Positions 6,671 to 14,006 of a stretch of DNA of 15,001 nucleotides are shown here, one piece after another. Numbering within the stretch: position 1 is the stretch's first letter; each line of letters starts with the position of its first letter. The stretch is taken from NCBI GenBank assembly GCA_012841485.1, contig DUUU01000052.1, forward strand, positions 1 to 15,001, in the 5' to 3' direction. This DNA comes from Armatimonadota bacterium (GTDB taxonomy: Bacteria > Armatimonadota > JAAZEB01). The notes under the pieces were generated by a model, which was not told the origin of the DNA, did not search any database, and worked only from the letters and a program-made list of their open reading frames with translations. Both the position numbers and the translations under genes were made by a program.

Positions 6671-7375
6671 ATGTCAGAACATCCGGAGACCACAGAGCAC
6701 CCGGAGCGCACCGAACGTGAGGAGAGATCCCCGTGGCCGTGGGTCGTCCTCGCCCTCGGCCTGCTGGCGTTCACCGCGGCCGTCTTCTTCCTGACCCGGC
6801 CGGCGCAGCTTGCTCCCCCCGAAGGGGGCAGCACGACGGTCATCCAGCCGGGATCGGGCCCGGAGGGGCCAGACCAGCGGGTGACGGTTGAGCAGGATGG
6901 CCGCCGGGATGGAGAGGCGCCCTCCGGCACGACGGCGACGCCGCCTGCAAACGCCCCTGTCGAGCCGGGAAGCCCGCAGCCGGCACCGCCGCGCGAGACG
7001 GCGCCCGCCAACGAGCCCGCCCAACCGGATGGCACCCGGCAACCGGCTCCAGGCAACCGCAGTTCCAGCGTAACCCCCTCCCGCGACCGGCAAACGACAA
7101 CGGTGAACGTGGAGATGGGAGAGTGGTTCGTGCGGCTGAGTCCCGCGACAGCACCGCCCGGGCGCGTCCAGTTTCGCATCCGCAATACCGGCTCCGCGAT
7201 CCACGGCTTTCAGATCGACGGGCCGGGTGTCGAGGAGCGGAGCGAGCGATTGGAGCCTGGTGAGGACACGGTCGTGGTCGCCAACCTGGGCCCGGGAGAG
7301 TACGACATCTACTGCTATGTGGGCGAGCACCGCGAGCGCGGGATGGAGACGCACATCCGGATCACGGAGGAGTGA
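6671..7375 (+). CDS. Membrane-anchored cupredoxin (type 1 copper) domain protein
   Basis: The 234-residue protein starts at ATG 6671, 7 nt after AAGGAGGAG (6655-6663). An N-terminal tail carries an imperfect repeat (EHPETTEHPERTE). One membrane segment follows at residues 23-42 (WPWVVLALGLLAFTAAVFFL). There is no cleavage motif, so it is probably an anchor with the rest outside. Residues about 43-145 are a Pro/Gly/Ala-rich spacer. Residues about 148-234 form a plastocyanin-like beta-sandwich with a full ligand set: His178 (AIHGF), then Cys215, His220 and Met225 in a C-x4-H-x4-M loop like those of soluble blue-copper proteins. The likely role is electron transfer or copper binding at the cell surface. 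No oxidase or copper-export genes are adjacent, so the partner is unknown. It is divergent from rho. Confidence 0.85.
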   Translation: MSEHPETTEHPERTEREERSPWPWVVLALGLLAFTAAVFFLTRPAQLAPPEGGSTTVIQPGSGPEGPDQRVTVEQDGRRDGEAPSGTTATPPANAPVEPGSPQPAPPRETAPANEPAQPDGTRQPAPGNRSSSVTPSRDRQTTTVNVEMGEWFVRLSPATAPPGRVQFRIRNTGSAIHGFQIDGPGVEERSERLEPGEDTVVVANLGPGEYDIYCYVGEHRERGMETHIRITEE

Positions 7376-7378
7376 CGG

Positions 7379-7400
7379 CCGCTCGCCGGCCAGCGAGCGG
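7379..7400. terminator. Hairpin between convergent cupredoxin and hemW genes
   Basis: A perfect 8-bp stem, CCGCTCGC (7379-7386) with GCGAGCGG (7393-7400), with a 6-nt loop fills most of the 37-bp gap between two converging genes. It starts 4 nt after the cupredoxin stop. T-runs are poor on both sides, so its terminator strength is uncertain, but the position fits a shared bidirectional terminator. Confidence 0.5.
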
Positions 7401-7412
7401 TGCCTCCCTTCC

Positions 7413-8561
7413 TCAGGGCAGGAACTCCGCCATCACGTTGTTGGCGAGGAGAAGCCCCCGATGGGTGAGGGCGATCCGGCCCTCTCCGGCCCGAAGCAAG
7501 CCCGCGTGCGCGAGGCGGCGGATCGTCTCGGCATACACCTCCTCTGGCGTGACGCCGAACCGCGCCGCAAAGCGCGCGCTCTCGACGCCCTCCCGCATTC
7601 TCAGGCCCAGCATCATCGTCTCACCCATCGCCAGCGCGCCCGCCGGCGCTTCCGACTGCTCCACGGGCCGCTCCCCGCGCGCCACGCCATCGAGATAGTT
7701 CGATAGTGCGCGGGCATTGGTGCTCCGAACCCCCTCCAGATAGCTCGTGGCCGACGGTCCAAAGCCAAAATAGGGCTCGTTTCGCCAGTAAATCTGGTTG
7801 TGCCAGCTACGCCGGCCCGGAAGCGCGAAGTTAGAGACCTCGTAATGCTCGTAGCCCGCGCCGCAGAGCATCGCAATCGCCTCTTCATACATCTCCGCCT
7901 CCGCGTCCTCATCCGGGCGGTGAAGCTTGCCCTCGCGCTCCCACCTCTCAAAAGGCGTCTCTGGCTCGATGATCAGGCTGTAGGCGGAAATGTGCTCTGG
8001 GCGCAGAGCGATCGCCTGGTGCAACGTCTCTCGCCAGCTCTCCAGGCTCTGCCCCGGAATGGCAAACATCAGATCGAGGCTCACATTATCAAAGCCCGCG
8101 GCACGGAGAGTTCGGATCGCCGCGGCCCCCTGCTCTGCCGTGTGGATGCGCCCGAGCGCGCGCAACTCGGAATCGTGGAAGCTCTGCACCCCCACGCTGA
8201 TCCGGTTCACCCCGAGGTCACGGAACGTGCGCGCCTTGTCGGAATCGAGCGTGCCGGGATTGCTCTCGAGCGTGATCTCCGCATCCGCTGCCAGGCGGAA
8301 GTGAGCGCGCACGGCAGCTAGGACGCGCCCCAGCTGCTCGGGGCTCAGGAGGGAGGGCGTGCCCCCGCCGAAGAAGAGCGTCGGCGCGTCCAGCGGCTCC
8401 GAAGCAGCATACGCCCGCGCGACGATCCCTATCTCGCGACAAACGCCATCGGCAAACGCCTCGATGCGCTCGTTCCCGGCGGTCACAGGCCAGGAGACGA
8501 AATCACAATAGCTGCATTTCCGCGCGCAAAACGGAACATGGATGTAGATGCCGGCCTGCAT
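7413..8561 (-). CDS. hemW: Radical SAM heme chaperone HemW
   Basis: This 382-residue protein starts MQAGIYIHVPFC. The radical-SAM 4Fe-4S motif C-x3-C-x2-C is at Cys12, Cys16 and Cys19 (CARKCSYC), followed by FFGGGTPSLL and the SAM-binding ESNPGTLD and RISVGVQSF. The C-terminal half has SWHNQIYW, the HNxxYW motif seen in HemW, and a HemN_C-type helical end. HemW binds heme and inserts it into haemoproteins; older databases call it oxygen-independent coproporphyrinogen III oxidase-like. An upstream extension of the frame (to 8753) is rejected. It has no homologous look, and a perfect extended -10 lies directly before ATG 8561 with no Shine-Dalgarno, pointing to a leaderless mRNA. The stop of the DUF362 gene lies 50 bp upstream on the same strand. 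Confidence 0.95.
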   Translation of the reverse strand: MQAGIYIHVPFCARKCSYCDFVSWPVTAGNERIEAFADGVCREIGIVARAYAASEPLDAPTLFFGGGTPSLLSPEQLGRVLAAVRAHFRLAADAEITLESNPGTLDSDKARTFRDLGVNRISVGVQSFHDSELRALGRIHTAEQGAAAIRTLRAAGFDNVSLDLMFAIPGQSLESWRETLHQAIALRPEHISAYSLIIEPETPFERWEREGKLHRPDEDAEAEMYEEAIAMLCGAGYEHYEVSNFALPGRRSWHNQIYWRNEPYFGFGPSATSYLEGVRSTNARALSNYLDGVARGERPVEQSEAPAGALAMGETMMLGLRMREGVESARFAARFGVTPEEVYAETIRRLAHAGLLRAGEGRIALTHRGLLLANNVMAEFLP

Positions 8562-8567
8562 GGGGAC

Positions 8568-8576
8568 ATTATAGCA
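8568..8576 (-). promoter_or_regulatory. Extended -10 promoter giving a leaderless hemW mRNA
   Basis: On the minus strand TGC followed by TATAAT (8576-8568) is a perfect extended -10. The hexamer ends 6 nt before the A of the hemW ATG, so the expected RNA start is 8561, the first base of the start codon. The -35 position reads GTGCAA, a poor match, as is common with extended -10 promoters. Confidence 0.65.
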
Positions 8577-8611
8577 TCTGCCGGCCATGCTTGCACGGAT
8601 CTGCAACCTGA

Positions 8612-9715
8612 CTACCCGGGAATCGTCTCGGGGCTCCCATAGGCGCGGAACAGCTCGCCCCAACCGGTAGCCATGATCCGCGCGACACGCTTGCGCCCGA
8701 CGAAGGGGAACCAATAGCCGTCGTGATAGGCTCGGGAGGCGAGGTAGGACCACGGCGCGATGGGCGAGCGCAGGAGAAGATGCTCCAGCGGCTTCAATGG
8801 ACCGTGGTAGATCAGCTTCTGCCCCCGGCTGGCGAAGGTCTCGCGCTTGTGGTTGAAGTGCCAGTTCACCTCGGAGATATCGGCGCCCACGATCTCGATC
8901 TCCGCCGGGTCGCCCACGCCGAGGCCATCCTCATGCGCCAGGCGAATGAAGTCGAAGGAGAGGGGGTCGAAGCCCATCAGCTTCGCCTCAATGGCGTCGA
9001 TGGCGACTTGGTCGGCGCTTGCCAGGATCACGTTCTTGACGTGGGGCATCATCGCGCGGGGTCCGGGGCCGTCGCCCGCGATGGTGCCATCCATCACCGC
9101 GAAGAGTCCCGGGTGAATCTCCTTCTGGATGGCGAGGAGATCGACGAGCGTCTCATGGATCACGGCGTGCGTCCAGTGGCGGTTCTCGCGCAGGAGGCCG
9201 CCGAAGGCATTCTTCATCGCGCCGGTGATGCCGGTGAAGACGTGCGTCTTGGTCGTCGGCAGGTGGATGGCGTTTCGCCCGATGAGCAGCTCCGGGATCA
9301 GGATCCCCTCGGGGAAGACGTCGTGCAACACGCGCATGCGCGCCCGCGGCTGATAGTTCACCCACGCCACGCCCGGCTCATAGAGGTAGGTGAACTCCAT
9401 GCCGTGCTTCTCCACGACGGGGCGGAGGTGGTTGCGCACCGCGCCCACTTTGGGATCGACGACAACGGTGCGGTTTTGCGCCGGGATCAGGTTCTCATAG
9501 CCCTCCTGGCGCAGCTTGCGGATCACGCCGTCAAACTGCCAGGGCGTCGTGGAACAGCCTGGGAAATAGTGATGCCACGAGATGTTGATCTTCAGGATGG
9601 TGTCGAACGCCGCCGGCAGGTGTTGTCGCAAGCCGGCCAGGTCCATCAACCTCCCATAATCCTCCACCACGCTCTCGGGGGTGGTGAAGAGGACTGCTAC
9701 GGTCGCTCTCGCCAT
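8612..9715 (-). CDS. DUF362 domain-containing protein
   Basis: This 367-residue protein starts at ATG 9715, 6 nt after AAGGAG. The frame is open a further 34 residues upstream, but that part looks non-coding. DUF362 (PF04015) hallmarks are visible: LKINISWHHYFPG near residue 40, LPTTKTHVFTGITGAMKNAFGG in the middle, then VMDGTIAGDGPGP and ILASADQVAIDAIEAKLMGFDP. DUF362 proteins are of unknown or diverse function. Many carry a 4Fe-4S ferredoxin domain or a Tat signal; this one has neither, with no Cys-rich motif and no export signal, so it is probably cytoplasmic. The C-terminal 80 residues (after about 290) are rich in Trp, Tyr and His and lack an obvious relative. It sits between a methyltransferase gene (31 bp upstream) and hemW (50 bp downstream), all co-directional. 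Confidence 0.88.
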   Translation of the reverse strand: MARATVAVLFTTPESVVEDYGRLMDLAGLRQHLPAAFDTILKINISWHHYFPGCSTTPWQFDGVIRKLRQEGYENLIPAQNRTVVVDPKVGAVRNHLRPVVEKHGMEFTYLYEPGVAWVNYQPRARMRVLHDVFPEGILIPELLIGRNAIHLPTTKTHVFTGITGAMKNAFGGLLRENRHWTHAVIHETLVDLLAIQKEIHPGLFAVMDGTIAGDGPGPRAMMPHVKNVILASADQVAIDAIEAKLMGFDPLSFDFIRLAHEDGLGVGDPAEIEIVGADISEVNWHFNHKRETFASRGQKLIYHGPLKPLEHLLLRSPIAPWSYLASRAYHDGYWFPFVGRKRVARIMATGWGELFRAYGSPETIPG

Positions 9716-9746
9716 ATCGCTCTCCTTGGTAGAATCCGGCGGGGCG

Positions 9747-10487
9747 CTAGGATATGCGCTTGCGCGCCACGCAAAGCAAAGACGTGCCCACCGGCAGATT
9801 GGCGACACCAAGGGCACGCGCTTCGAGCCACATGTAGGCGGTGAGGAGGGCGTTGACCGGTCTCACGGTCAGGCCCAGATCCGCGGTTGGCGTCCGGCGG
9901 CCATGACACAGCCGGCGCGCGCGCCGCACGATCAGCGCCGGCAGAAAGAACGCGGCATAGCCATAGCCCATCCGCTCCACGTGAAGCCCGGCGGCCGCCA
10001 CCTGCTCGCGCAACAGGCGCAGCGTGTAGCGCCGGCGGTGGGCGAGCGCCACGTCGTGGTCGCTCCACAGAAATGGGTGCGCTGGCACCGTGATCACGAC
10101 GGCCCCGCCCGGCTTGCACACCCGGCGCATCTCGCGAAGGGCGCCGACCGGGTCATCGAGGTGCTCGATCACGTCGAGCGCCGTCACCGCCGCAAAGGAG
10201 TCATCCGCGAAGGCCAGCCTCTGGGCATCCGAGGCACACAGCAGCGCCGCCTTGCGCTCCGCCGCCAGCCGCAATGCTGCGGGCGCCATATCGGTTCCCA
10301 CCGAATCGCCCAGTTTCGCGAGCACCCGCAACATCGCGCCGGTGCCGCAGCCCACATCAAGGAAGCGAGCCCCCGGCCCCACGGATGCCGCCCGACGGAG
10401 GAGCGCCTCCACCAGGAAGCGCTTGCCGACAAACCACCAGGAGCCGTCTTCCACTGCCCGCATCCGGTGGTACTCTTGCTCGTTCAT
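9747..10487 (-). CDS. Class I SAM-dependent methyltransferase
   Basis: This 246-residue protein has the Rossmann methyltransferase fold. Motif I is FLDVGCGTG (residues about 43-51), an acidic loop GTDMAP follows, then motif IV TALDVIEHLDDP and KPGGAVVITVPAHPFLW, with HRRRYTLRLL after it. The N-terminus (MRAVEDGSWWFVGKR) is typical of the Methyltransf_11/23-type enzymes found near glycan and lipid genes. A C-terminal hydrophobic stretch (YAAFFLPALIVRRAR) and the VNALLTAYMWLEA segment suggest membrane proximity. The substrate cannot be read from the sequence. It is the first gene of a three-gene minus-strand cluster with DUF362 and hemW. A strong promoter sits only 12 nt upstream, leaving a 3-5 nt leader. 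Confidence 0.88.
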   Translation of the reverse strand: MNEQEYHRMRAVEDGSWWFVGKRFLVEALLRRAASVGPGARFLDVGCGTGAMLRVLAKLGDSVGTDMAPAALRLAAERKAALLCASDAQRLAFADDSFAAVTALDVIEHLDDPVGALREMRRVCKPGGAVVITVPAHPFLWSDHDVALAHRRRYTLRLLREQVAAAGLHVERMGYGYAAFFLPALIVRRARRLCHGRRTPTADLGLTVRPVNALLTAYMWLEARALGVANLPVGTSLLCVARKRIS

Positions 10488-10839
10488 CGCTGCCTCTCAT
10501 TATACATGGAAGTACCGGGGGCGTCAAAGCACTCTGTTACAGATGTGGGCGCTCTCGGCTGGCCCCGCGCCGGCAGGAATGCCTTCGATATCACGGATGG
10601 AGGGGCCGGACACGGCTGAGGAGGTGCGCGCGAGATGGGTTGTGCGATCCCCCTCGGGGTTGAGACAGGAACCAGGGGGCCGGTATGGAATCCTTACAGC
10701 AATCACCGCCGGACCAGCCAGCACACGCGAGACGACAGGGAGAGGCCAGTGTTCTCAGGAGCAGGGTTCGGGGACCAACAGCTTTCCAGTGGGGGCCTGC
10801 GGCTCGGGGGGAGCGCCGGCCGGATGGGTGGCTAAAGCC
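10488..10839. other. Divergent intergenic region between the methyltransferase and MFS genes
   Basis: About 350 bp. The left 40 bp hold the strong minus-strand promoter. The rest carries no gene I can support; open frames across it show no family resemblance. A weak plus-strand candidate promoter for the MFS gene is TTGAGA (10660-10665), 18 nt, TATGGA (10684-10689). No repeat or mobile-element end is visible. Confidence 0.5.
10499..10527 (-). promoter_or_regulatory. Near-consensus promoter of the methyltransferase gene
   Basis: On the minus strand TTGACG (10527-10522), a 17-nt spacer, and TATAAT (10504-10499). The expected RNA start is about 10490-10492, only 3-5 nt before the ATG at 10487. 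The GAGAGG just before the ATG (10498-10493) would then lie mostly upstream of the transcript, so the message is close to leaderless. Confidence 0.75.
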
Positions 10840-12150
10840 GTGGCGAAAGAGCTCGCGGATCCATCGCGCCCGCCCGGCTATGCGCGCCTGCTGCGCGAGA
10901 ACCCGAATCTGCGCCGGCTTTGGTACGGCCAGGTCGTCTCTCAGATGGGCGACTGGTTTTCCAGCGTCGCCGTGATGGCACTCCTGATCGAACGCTCCGA
11001 GGCGCGCGCGGGAACCGCCGTCGCCCTCTACACGGTCATCCGGCACCTCCCCCTCTTCCTCCTTGGACCGGCCGCGGGCATCGCGGCTGATCGTCTCGAC
11101 CGCCGGCGGATCCTCATCGTCACCGATATCCTCCGCGCGGTGCTGGCACTCGCCTACCTCGTCGTTTGGGCCGGGGGCCCCCTCTGGGTGCTCTACGCGG
11201 CCACGGCGGGCCTGGCCGGCGTCTCCCTCTTCTTCAATACGGCTCGGGGCGCGCTGCTGCCCACCATTACCACCCGGCACCAACTCATGGTCGCCAATGC
11301 CCTCTCGGCGGCCACCTACGGCACAACGCTCGCCATCGGATCGCTCATCGGGGGGTTGATCGCGGCAGTCCTCGGACGCGGCCCCGCCTTCGTCCTCAAC
11401 GCCCTCTCTTTCATCCTCTCCGCCCTGATCATCGCGGGCATCCGCGCGCCAGCCCGCGAGCGGGAGGTCTCCGCCGGCACCATCGCGGTGCTGGCGGCCG
11501 TGCGCCGTGACATCGTTGAAGGCTTCGCCGCGGTTCGCAGGCATCCGGCGCTCCGGGGGCTGCTCTTCCTTCCCGCGGGATGGGCGCTCGGCACCGGCGC
11601 CGCGCGGATCCTGTATAGCCTCTACGGCGCCACCCTGGGCCTCGAGACGATGGGCGAACTGGTGCGCAACCCGCGCGATTTTGGCATCGCCATCCTCTAC
11701 GCGGCCATGGGCGCGGGTGCCGTCGCGGGCACCCTCCTGGCTCGGAGGCTGGCAACGCGAACCGCAGAAGATCTCGTCCGCGCCATCCCCCCGGCGCTCT
11801 TCGTCGATGGTCTCGGGCTTGCCGCGCTGAGCGCTGCTCCCAACCTCGCGGGGGCCGTCATCGTGCTCCTGGTCCGGGAAGTCGGCTATGCCCTCTGGTG
11901 GACTTCCCATCAGACCGCGGTCATGCTTCTGGCGCCGGATAGAGTCCGCGGGCGCGTCTTCGCCTCCCAGGAGTCACTCATGACTCTGGCCCTCCTGCTT
12001 TCGATACTCACCGCTGGACCCGCGGTGGACCAGGGCGGGCTTCAGGCCGTGGCCCTGGCTGCCGGTGGGATCATCATCGCCGCATCGCTCCTCTTTGCCC
12101 TCTGGAGCCGGACGCTTCCCCGCGAAACGCCCGGGCACCCTTCGCGGTAG
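10840..12150 (+). CDS. MFS transporter, enterobactin-exporter-like
   Basis: About 436 residues with roughly 10-12 hydrophobic segments, so an inner-membrane transporter. Features of the MFS_3/EntS-like group are visible: ENPNLRRLWYGQVVSQMGDWF before the first membrane segment, a motif-A-like loop GIAADRLDRRRIL after the second, and a second-half RDIVEGFAAVRRHPALRGLLF. These exporters use the proton gradient to pump out siderophores or drugs. The substrate is not predictable here and no siderophore genes are nearby. The start is uncertain. The frame is open for 250 codons upstream, but family members start shortly before the NPNxRRLW segment. GTG 10840 has GGGTGG 8 nt upstream; GTG 10828 is an alternative. 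The upstream frame is rejected as non-coding. It ends 114 bp before the amidohydrolase pair. Confidence 0.88.
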   Translation: MAKELADPSRPPGYARLLRENPNLRRLWYGQVVSQMGDWFSSVAVMALLIERSEARAGTAVALYTVIRHLPLFLLGPAAGIAADRLDRRRILIVTDILRAVLALAYLVVWAGGPLWVLYAATAGLAGVSLFFNTARGALLPTITTRHQLMVANALSAATYGTTLAIGSLIGGLIAAVLGRGPAFVLNALSFILSALIIAGIRAPAREREVSAGTIAVLAAVRRDIVEGFAAVRRHPALRGLLFLPAGWALGTGAARILYSLYGATLGLETMGELVRNPRDFGIAILYAAMGAGAVAGTLLARRLATRTAEDLVRAIPPALFVDGLGLAALSAAPNLAGAVIVLLVREVGYALWWTSHQTAVMLLAPDRVRGRVFASQESLMTLALLLSILTAGPAVDQGGLQAVALAAGGIIIAASLLFALWSRTLPRETPGHPSR

Positions 12151-12223
12151 GCGCTGCCTGTCGAAAAACTGCTCGAACGCGACCGATTTCCACAAGGGGT
12201 TGGCGCAGTTTGCGAGAAACCTG

Positions 12224-12252
12224 TCACGGGAGCGACCACACTGCTCTCGTGA
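12224..12252 (+). promoter_or_regulatory. Hairpin abutting the amidohydrolase ribosome-binding site
   Basis: TCACGGGAGC (12224-12233) pairs with GCTCTCGTGA (12243-12252), 10 bp with one G-U pair and a 9-nt loop. The 3' arm overlaps the first two bases of GAGGAGA (12251-12257), the Shine-Dalgarno of the next gene. It could control access of ribosomes. As DNA it could equally be an operator. Confidence 0.35.
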
Positions 12253-12264
12253 GGAGATACGGTA

Positions 12265-13035
12265 ATGATCTACGACGTCCACGTCCATATCGGGCGTCAC
12301 ATGTCCCCACTGAAGGGCGGAAGCGGCGACGCGGTGACTGACCTCGTCGAGCGCGCTCTGCTCCACGGCATCGACCGTCAATGCATCAGCTCGCTGGGTA
12401 ACCGGGGCTACCTCGTCAACCCCACTCTTGACGAGGTACGAGAAGCGAACGACCACGTTCTCGAGGCGATGGCGGCTCATCCCGATCACCTCCTCGGGTT
12501 CTGCTACATCAACCCGCGCCACGGCAGCGACGCCATGGCAGAGATCGACCGCTGCGTGGTGCGCGGCGGCATGGCAGGCATCAAGCTGTGGGTTTCGTGC
12601 AAGGCATCGGACCCTCTGGTAGACCCTGTGTTGGAGCGCGCCGCGGAGCTGGGGGTTCCCGTTCTGCAGCACGCCTGGAACAAGGCGGTCGGCCAGCTGG
12701 AGCACGAGTCGACCTCGGCCGACGTGGCGGAGATGGGGCGGCGGCACCCCCGGGCAACGATCCTGATCGCGCACCTGATGGGCATCGGTTACCGAGGCGT
12801 TCTTGAGATCGCTCCCTATCCGAACATCCTGGTGGATACCTCGGGAGGCGATCCGGAAGCGGGCGTCGTGGAGTATGCGGTGCGGCAGCTCGGCGCCGAG
12901 CGCGTGCTCTTCGGATCCGATGCACCGGGGCGCTCCTACGGCGTGCAGCTTGGCAAGGTCCTCGGCGCTCAGCTCACTCCGGGGCAACGCGACCTGATCC
13001 TGTTCGGCAACGCGGAAAGGATACTCGGACGATGA
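12265..13035 (+). CDS. Amidohydrolase-related metal-dependent hydrolase (catalytic partner)
   Basis: The 256-residue protein starts at ATG 12265 with GAGGAG about 8 nt upstream. It fits the Amidohydro_2 (PF04909) TIM-barrel group. The first strand carries the metal pair HxH (YDVHVHIG, His6 and His8). Further likely ligands are His136 (VPVLQHAW), His170 (ILIAHLMG) and Asp219 (LFGSDAPG), all in the expected strand ends, so it is probably active. At 256 residues it is shorter than many family members. The family includes hydrolases and decarboxylases of small carboxylated compounds; the substrate here is unknown. Its stop overlaps the start of the next gene (ATGA, 13032-13035), so the two are translationally coupled and probably made in equal amounts. 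Confidence 0.92.
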   Translation: MIYDVHVHIGRHMSPLKGGSGDAVTDLVERALLHGIDRQCISSLGNRGYLVNPTLDEVREANDHVLEAMAAHPDHLLGFCYINPRHGSDAMAEIDRCVVRGGMAGIKLWVSCKASDPLVDPVLERAAELGVPVLQHAWNKAVGQLEHESTSADVAEMGRRHPRATILIAHLMGIGYRGVLEIAPYPNILVDTSGGDPEAGVVEYAVRQLGAERVLFGSDAPGRSYGVQLGKVLGAQLTPGQRDLILFGNAERILGR

Positions 13036-13793
13036 TCGATATCAACGCATTTGCCGGCCCGTGGCCATTCCGCGCGCTCCCGGCCTCTCTTCCCGCCGAT
13101 GTCGCCACCATGCTCCAGGAGGCCGGCATCGCCCGGGCACTCGTTTCGTCCCTGGAGGCGCTCTTCTTCGAGGATCCTCAGATCGCCAATGAGCGCCTAG
13201 CCGCCCGCCTGCAGCCCGATGGCATCTTGCTCCCTTGCGCCGCGATCAACCCCTCGCTGGCCAACTGGGAGCGGTCGTTGCGGATCGCGCAAGAGGAGAT
13301 CGGCGCGCGCGCTGTCGTGCTCCATCCCAACTACCATTGCTACGACCTGGAATCCGGCCCGGCGCGCGCGCTGCTGGCCGCCGCCGGCGAGGCGGATCTC
13401 CCCGTGCTCATCCAGCTCCGCTTGCAGGATCTTCGCGCGCAACATCCTCTCTGCAAGGTCCCGGATGTGAGTGTTGACAAAGCCGTGGATGCGGCCGAGG
13501 CGGCTCCAGGCACGCGGGTCATCCTGGGGGGAATCCGCTTCGCGGAAGTGCTCGCGCAGGCCGCCCGCATCCGCGCGCTCTCCAACGTCTGGATAGAGCT
13601 CTCCCAGGTCGAGAACGTCGATGGTGTCCGGCAAGCGATCACCGCGGTCGGAGCCAACCGGATCGTGCTGGGCACGGGCGCGCCTCTCTTTAACGTGCGC
13701 TCGTCGCTCCTCAAGCTGGAAGAGGGCCAGCTCTCCAACCAGGAGCGCGCCGCGATCACGCGCCAGAACGCCCGCGAGTTGCTGGCAATCTGA
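13032..13793 (+). CDS. Amidohydrolase-fold protein lacking metal ligands (pseudo-enzyme partner)
   Basis: This 253-residue protein is collinear with the upstream amidohydrolase and has the same barrel layout, but each metal-ligand position is changed. HxH is N5-A-F7 (IDINAF), His136 aligns with Gln128 (LPVLIQLR), His170 with Gly167 (VILGGIR), and Asp219 with Gly216 (VLGTGAPLF). Frame, length and fold-defining residues are preserved, so this is not decay. It is likely a paralogue kept as a non-catalytic subunit, perhaps binding substrate or the partner. The start is the A of the ATGA overlap. Other proteins of this kind are usually annotated simply as amidohydrolases. The alignment is by eye. 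Confidence 0.85.
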   Translation: MIDINAFAGPWPFRALPASLPADVATMLQEAGIARALVSSLEALFFEDPQIANERLAARLQPDGILLPCAAINPSLANWERSLRIAQEEIGARAVVLHPNYHCYDLESGPARALLAAAGEADLPVLIQLRLQDLRAQHPLCKVPDVSVDKAVDAAEAAPGTRVILGGIRFAEVLAQAARIRALSNVWIELSQVENVDGVRQAITAVGANRIVLGTGAPLFNVRSSLLKLEEGQLSNQERAAITRQNARELLAI

Positions 13794-13858
13794 GGGGCGG
13801 TTGGGCCCCATGCGTCCCCTCTCAGCCCGCCGCCGGCCGGCTGGTCTGAATGCGTCGT

Positions 13859-13880
13859 GCGCGGGTCTTCACGCCCGCGC
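13859..13880 (+). terminator. Hairpin downstream of the amidohydrolase pair
   Basis: GCGCGGG (13859-13865) pairs with CCCGCGC (13874-13880) around an 8-nt loop, about 65 bp after the stop. A second, bulged stem overlaps the stop codon (CTGAGGGG near 13791 with CCCCTCTCAG near 13825). Neither has a T-run, so termination here may be inefficient or Rho-dependent. Confidence 0.3.
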
Positions 13881-13929
13881 CTCGCATCCGGACGCAACGT
13901 CCCTATGTGGAGACGCAGCCTCATCCGTC

Positions 13930-13958
13930 TTGTCACTGGCGCCAAATCAGGGTACAAT
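13930..13958 (+). promoter_or_regulatory. Promoter of the AmrS gene
   Basis: TTGTCA (13930-13935), a 17-nt spacer and TACAAT (13953-13958), each one base from consensus. The expected RNA start is 13965, the A of an in-frame ATG. The Shine-Dalgarno-led GTG start lies 42 nt further on. Confidence 0.7.
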
Positions 13959-14006
13959 AGCCATATGCCTCGCCTCGGCGATGCAGATGCTTGGCAAGGA
14001 GAACCG

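Noticed and set aside
8723..9844. 373-codon plus-strand open frame
   Set aside because: It is an antisense shadow of the DUF362 gene.
10090..10839. 250-codon upstream extension of the MFS frame
   Set aside because: It overlaps the oppositely oriented methyltransferase gene and its promoter, has no transporter-like sequence, and family members start close to the NPNxRRLW segment.
10591..11910. 439-codon minus-strand open frame
   Set aside because: It is antisense to the MFS gene. Its composition is extremely rich in Glu, Arg, Gly and Asp, which is the mirror image of the hydrophobic transporter codons.
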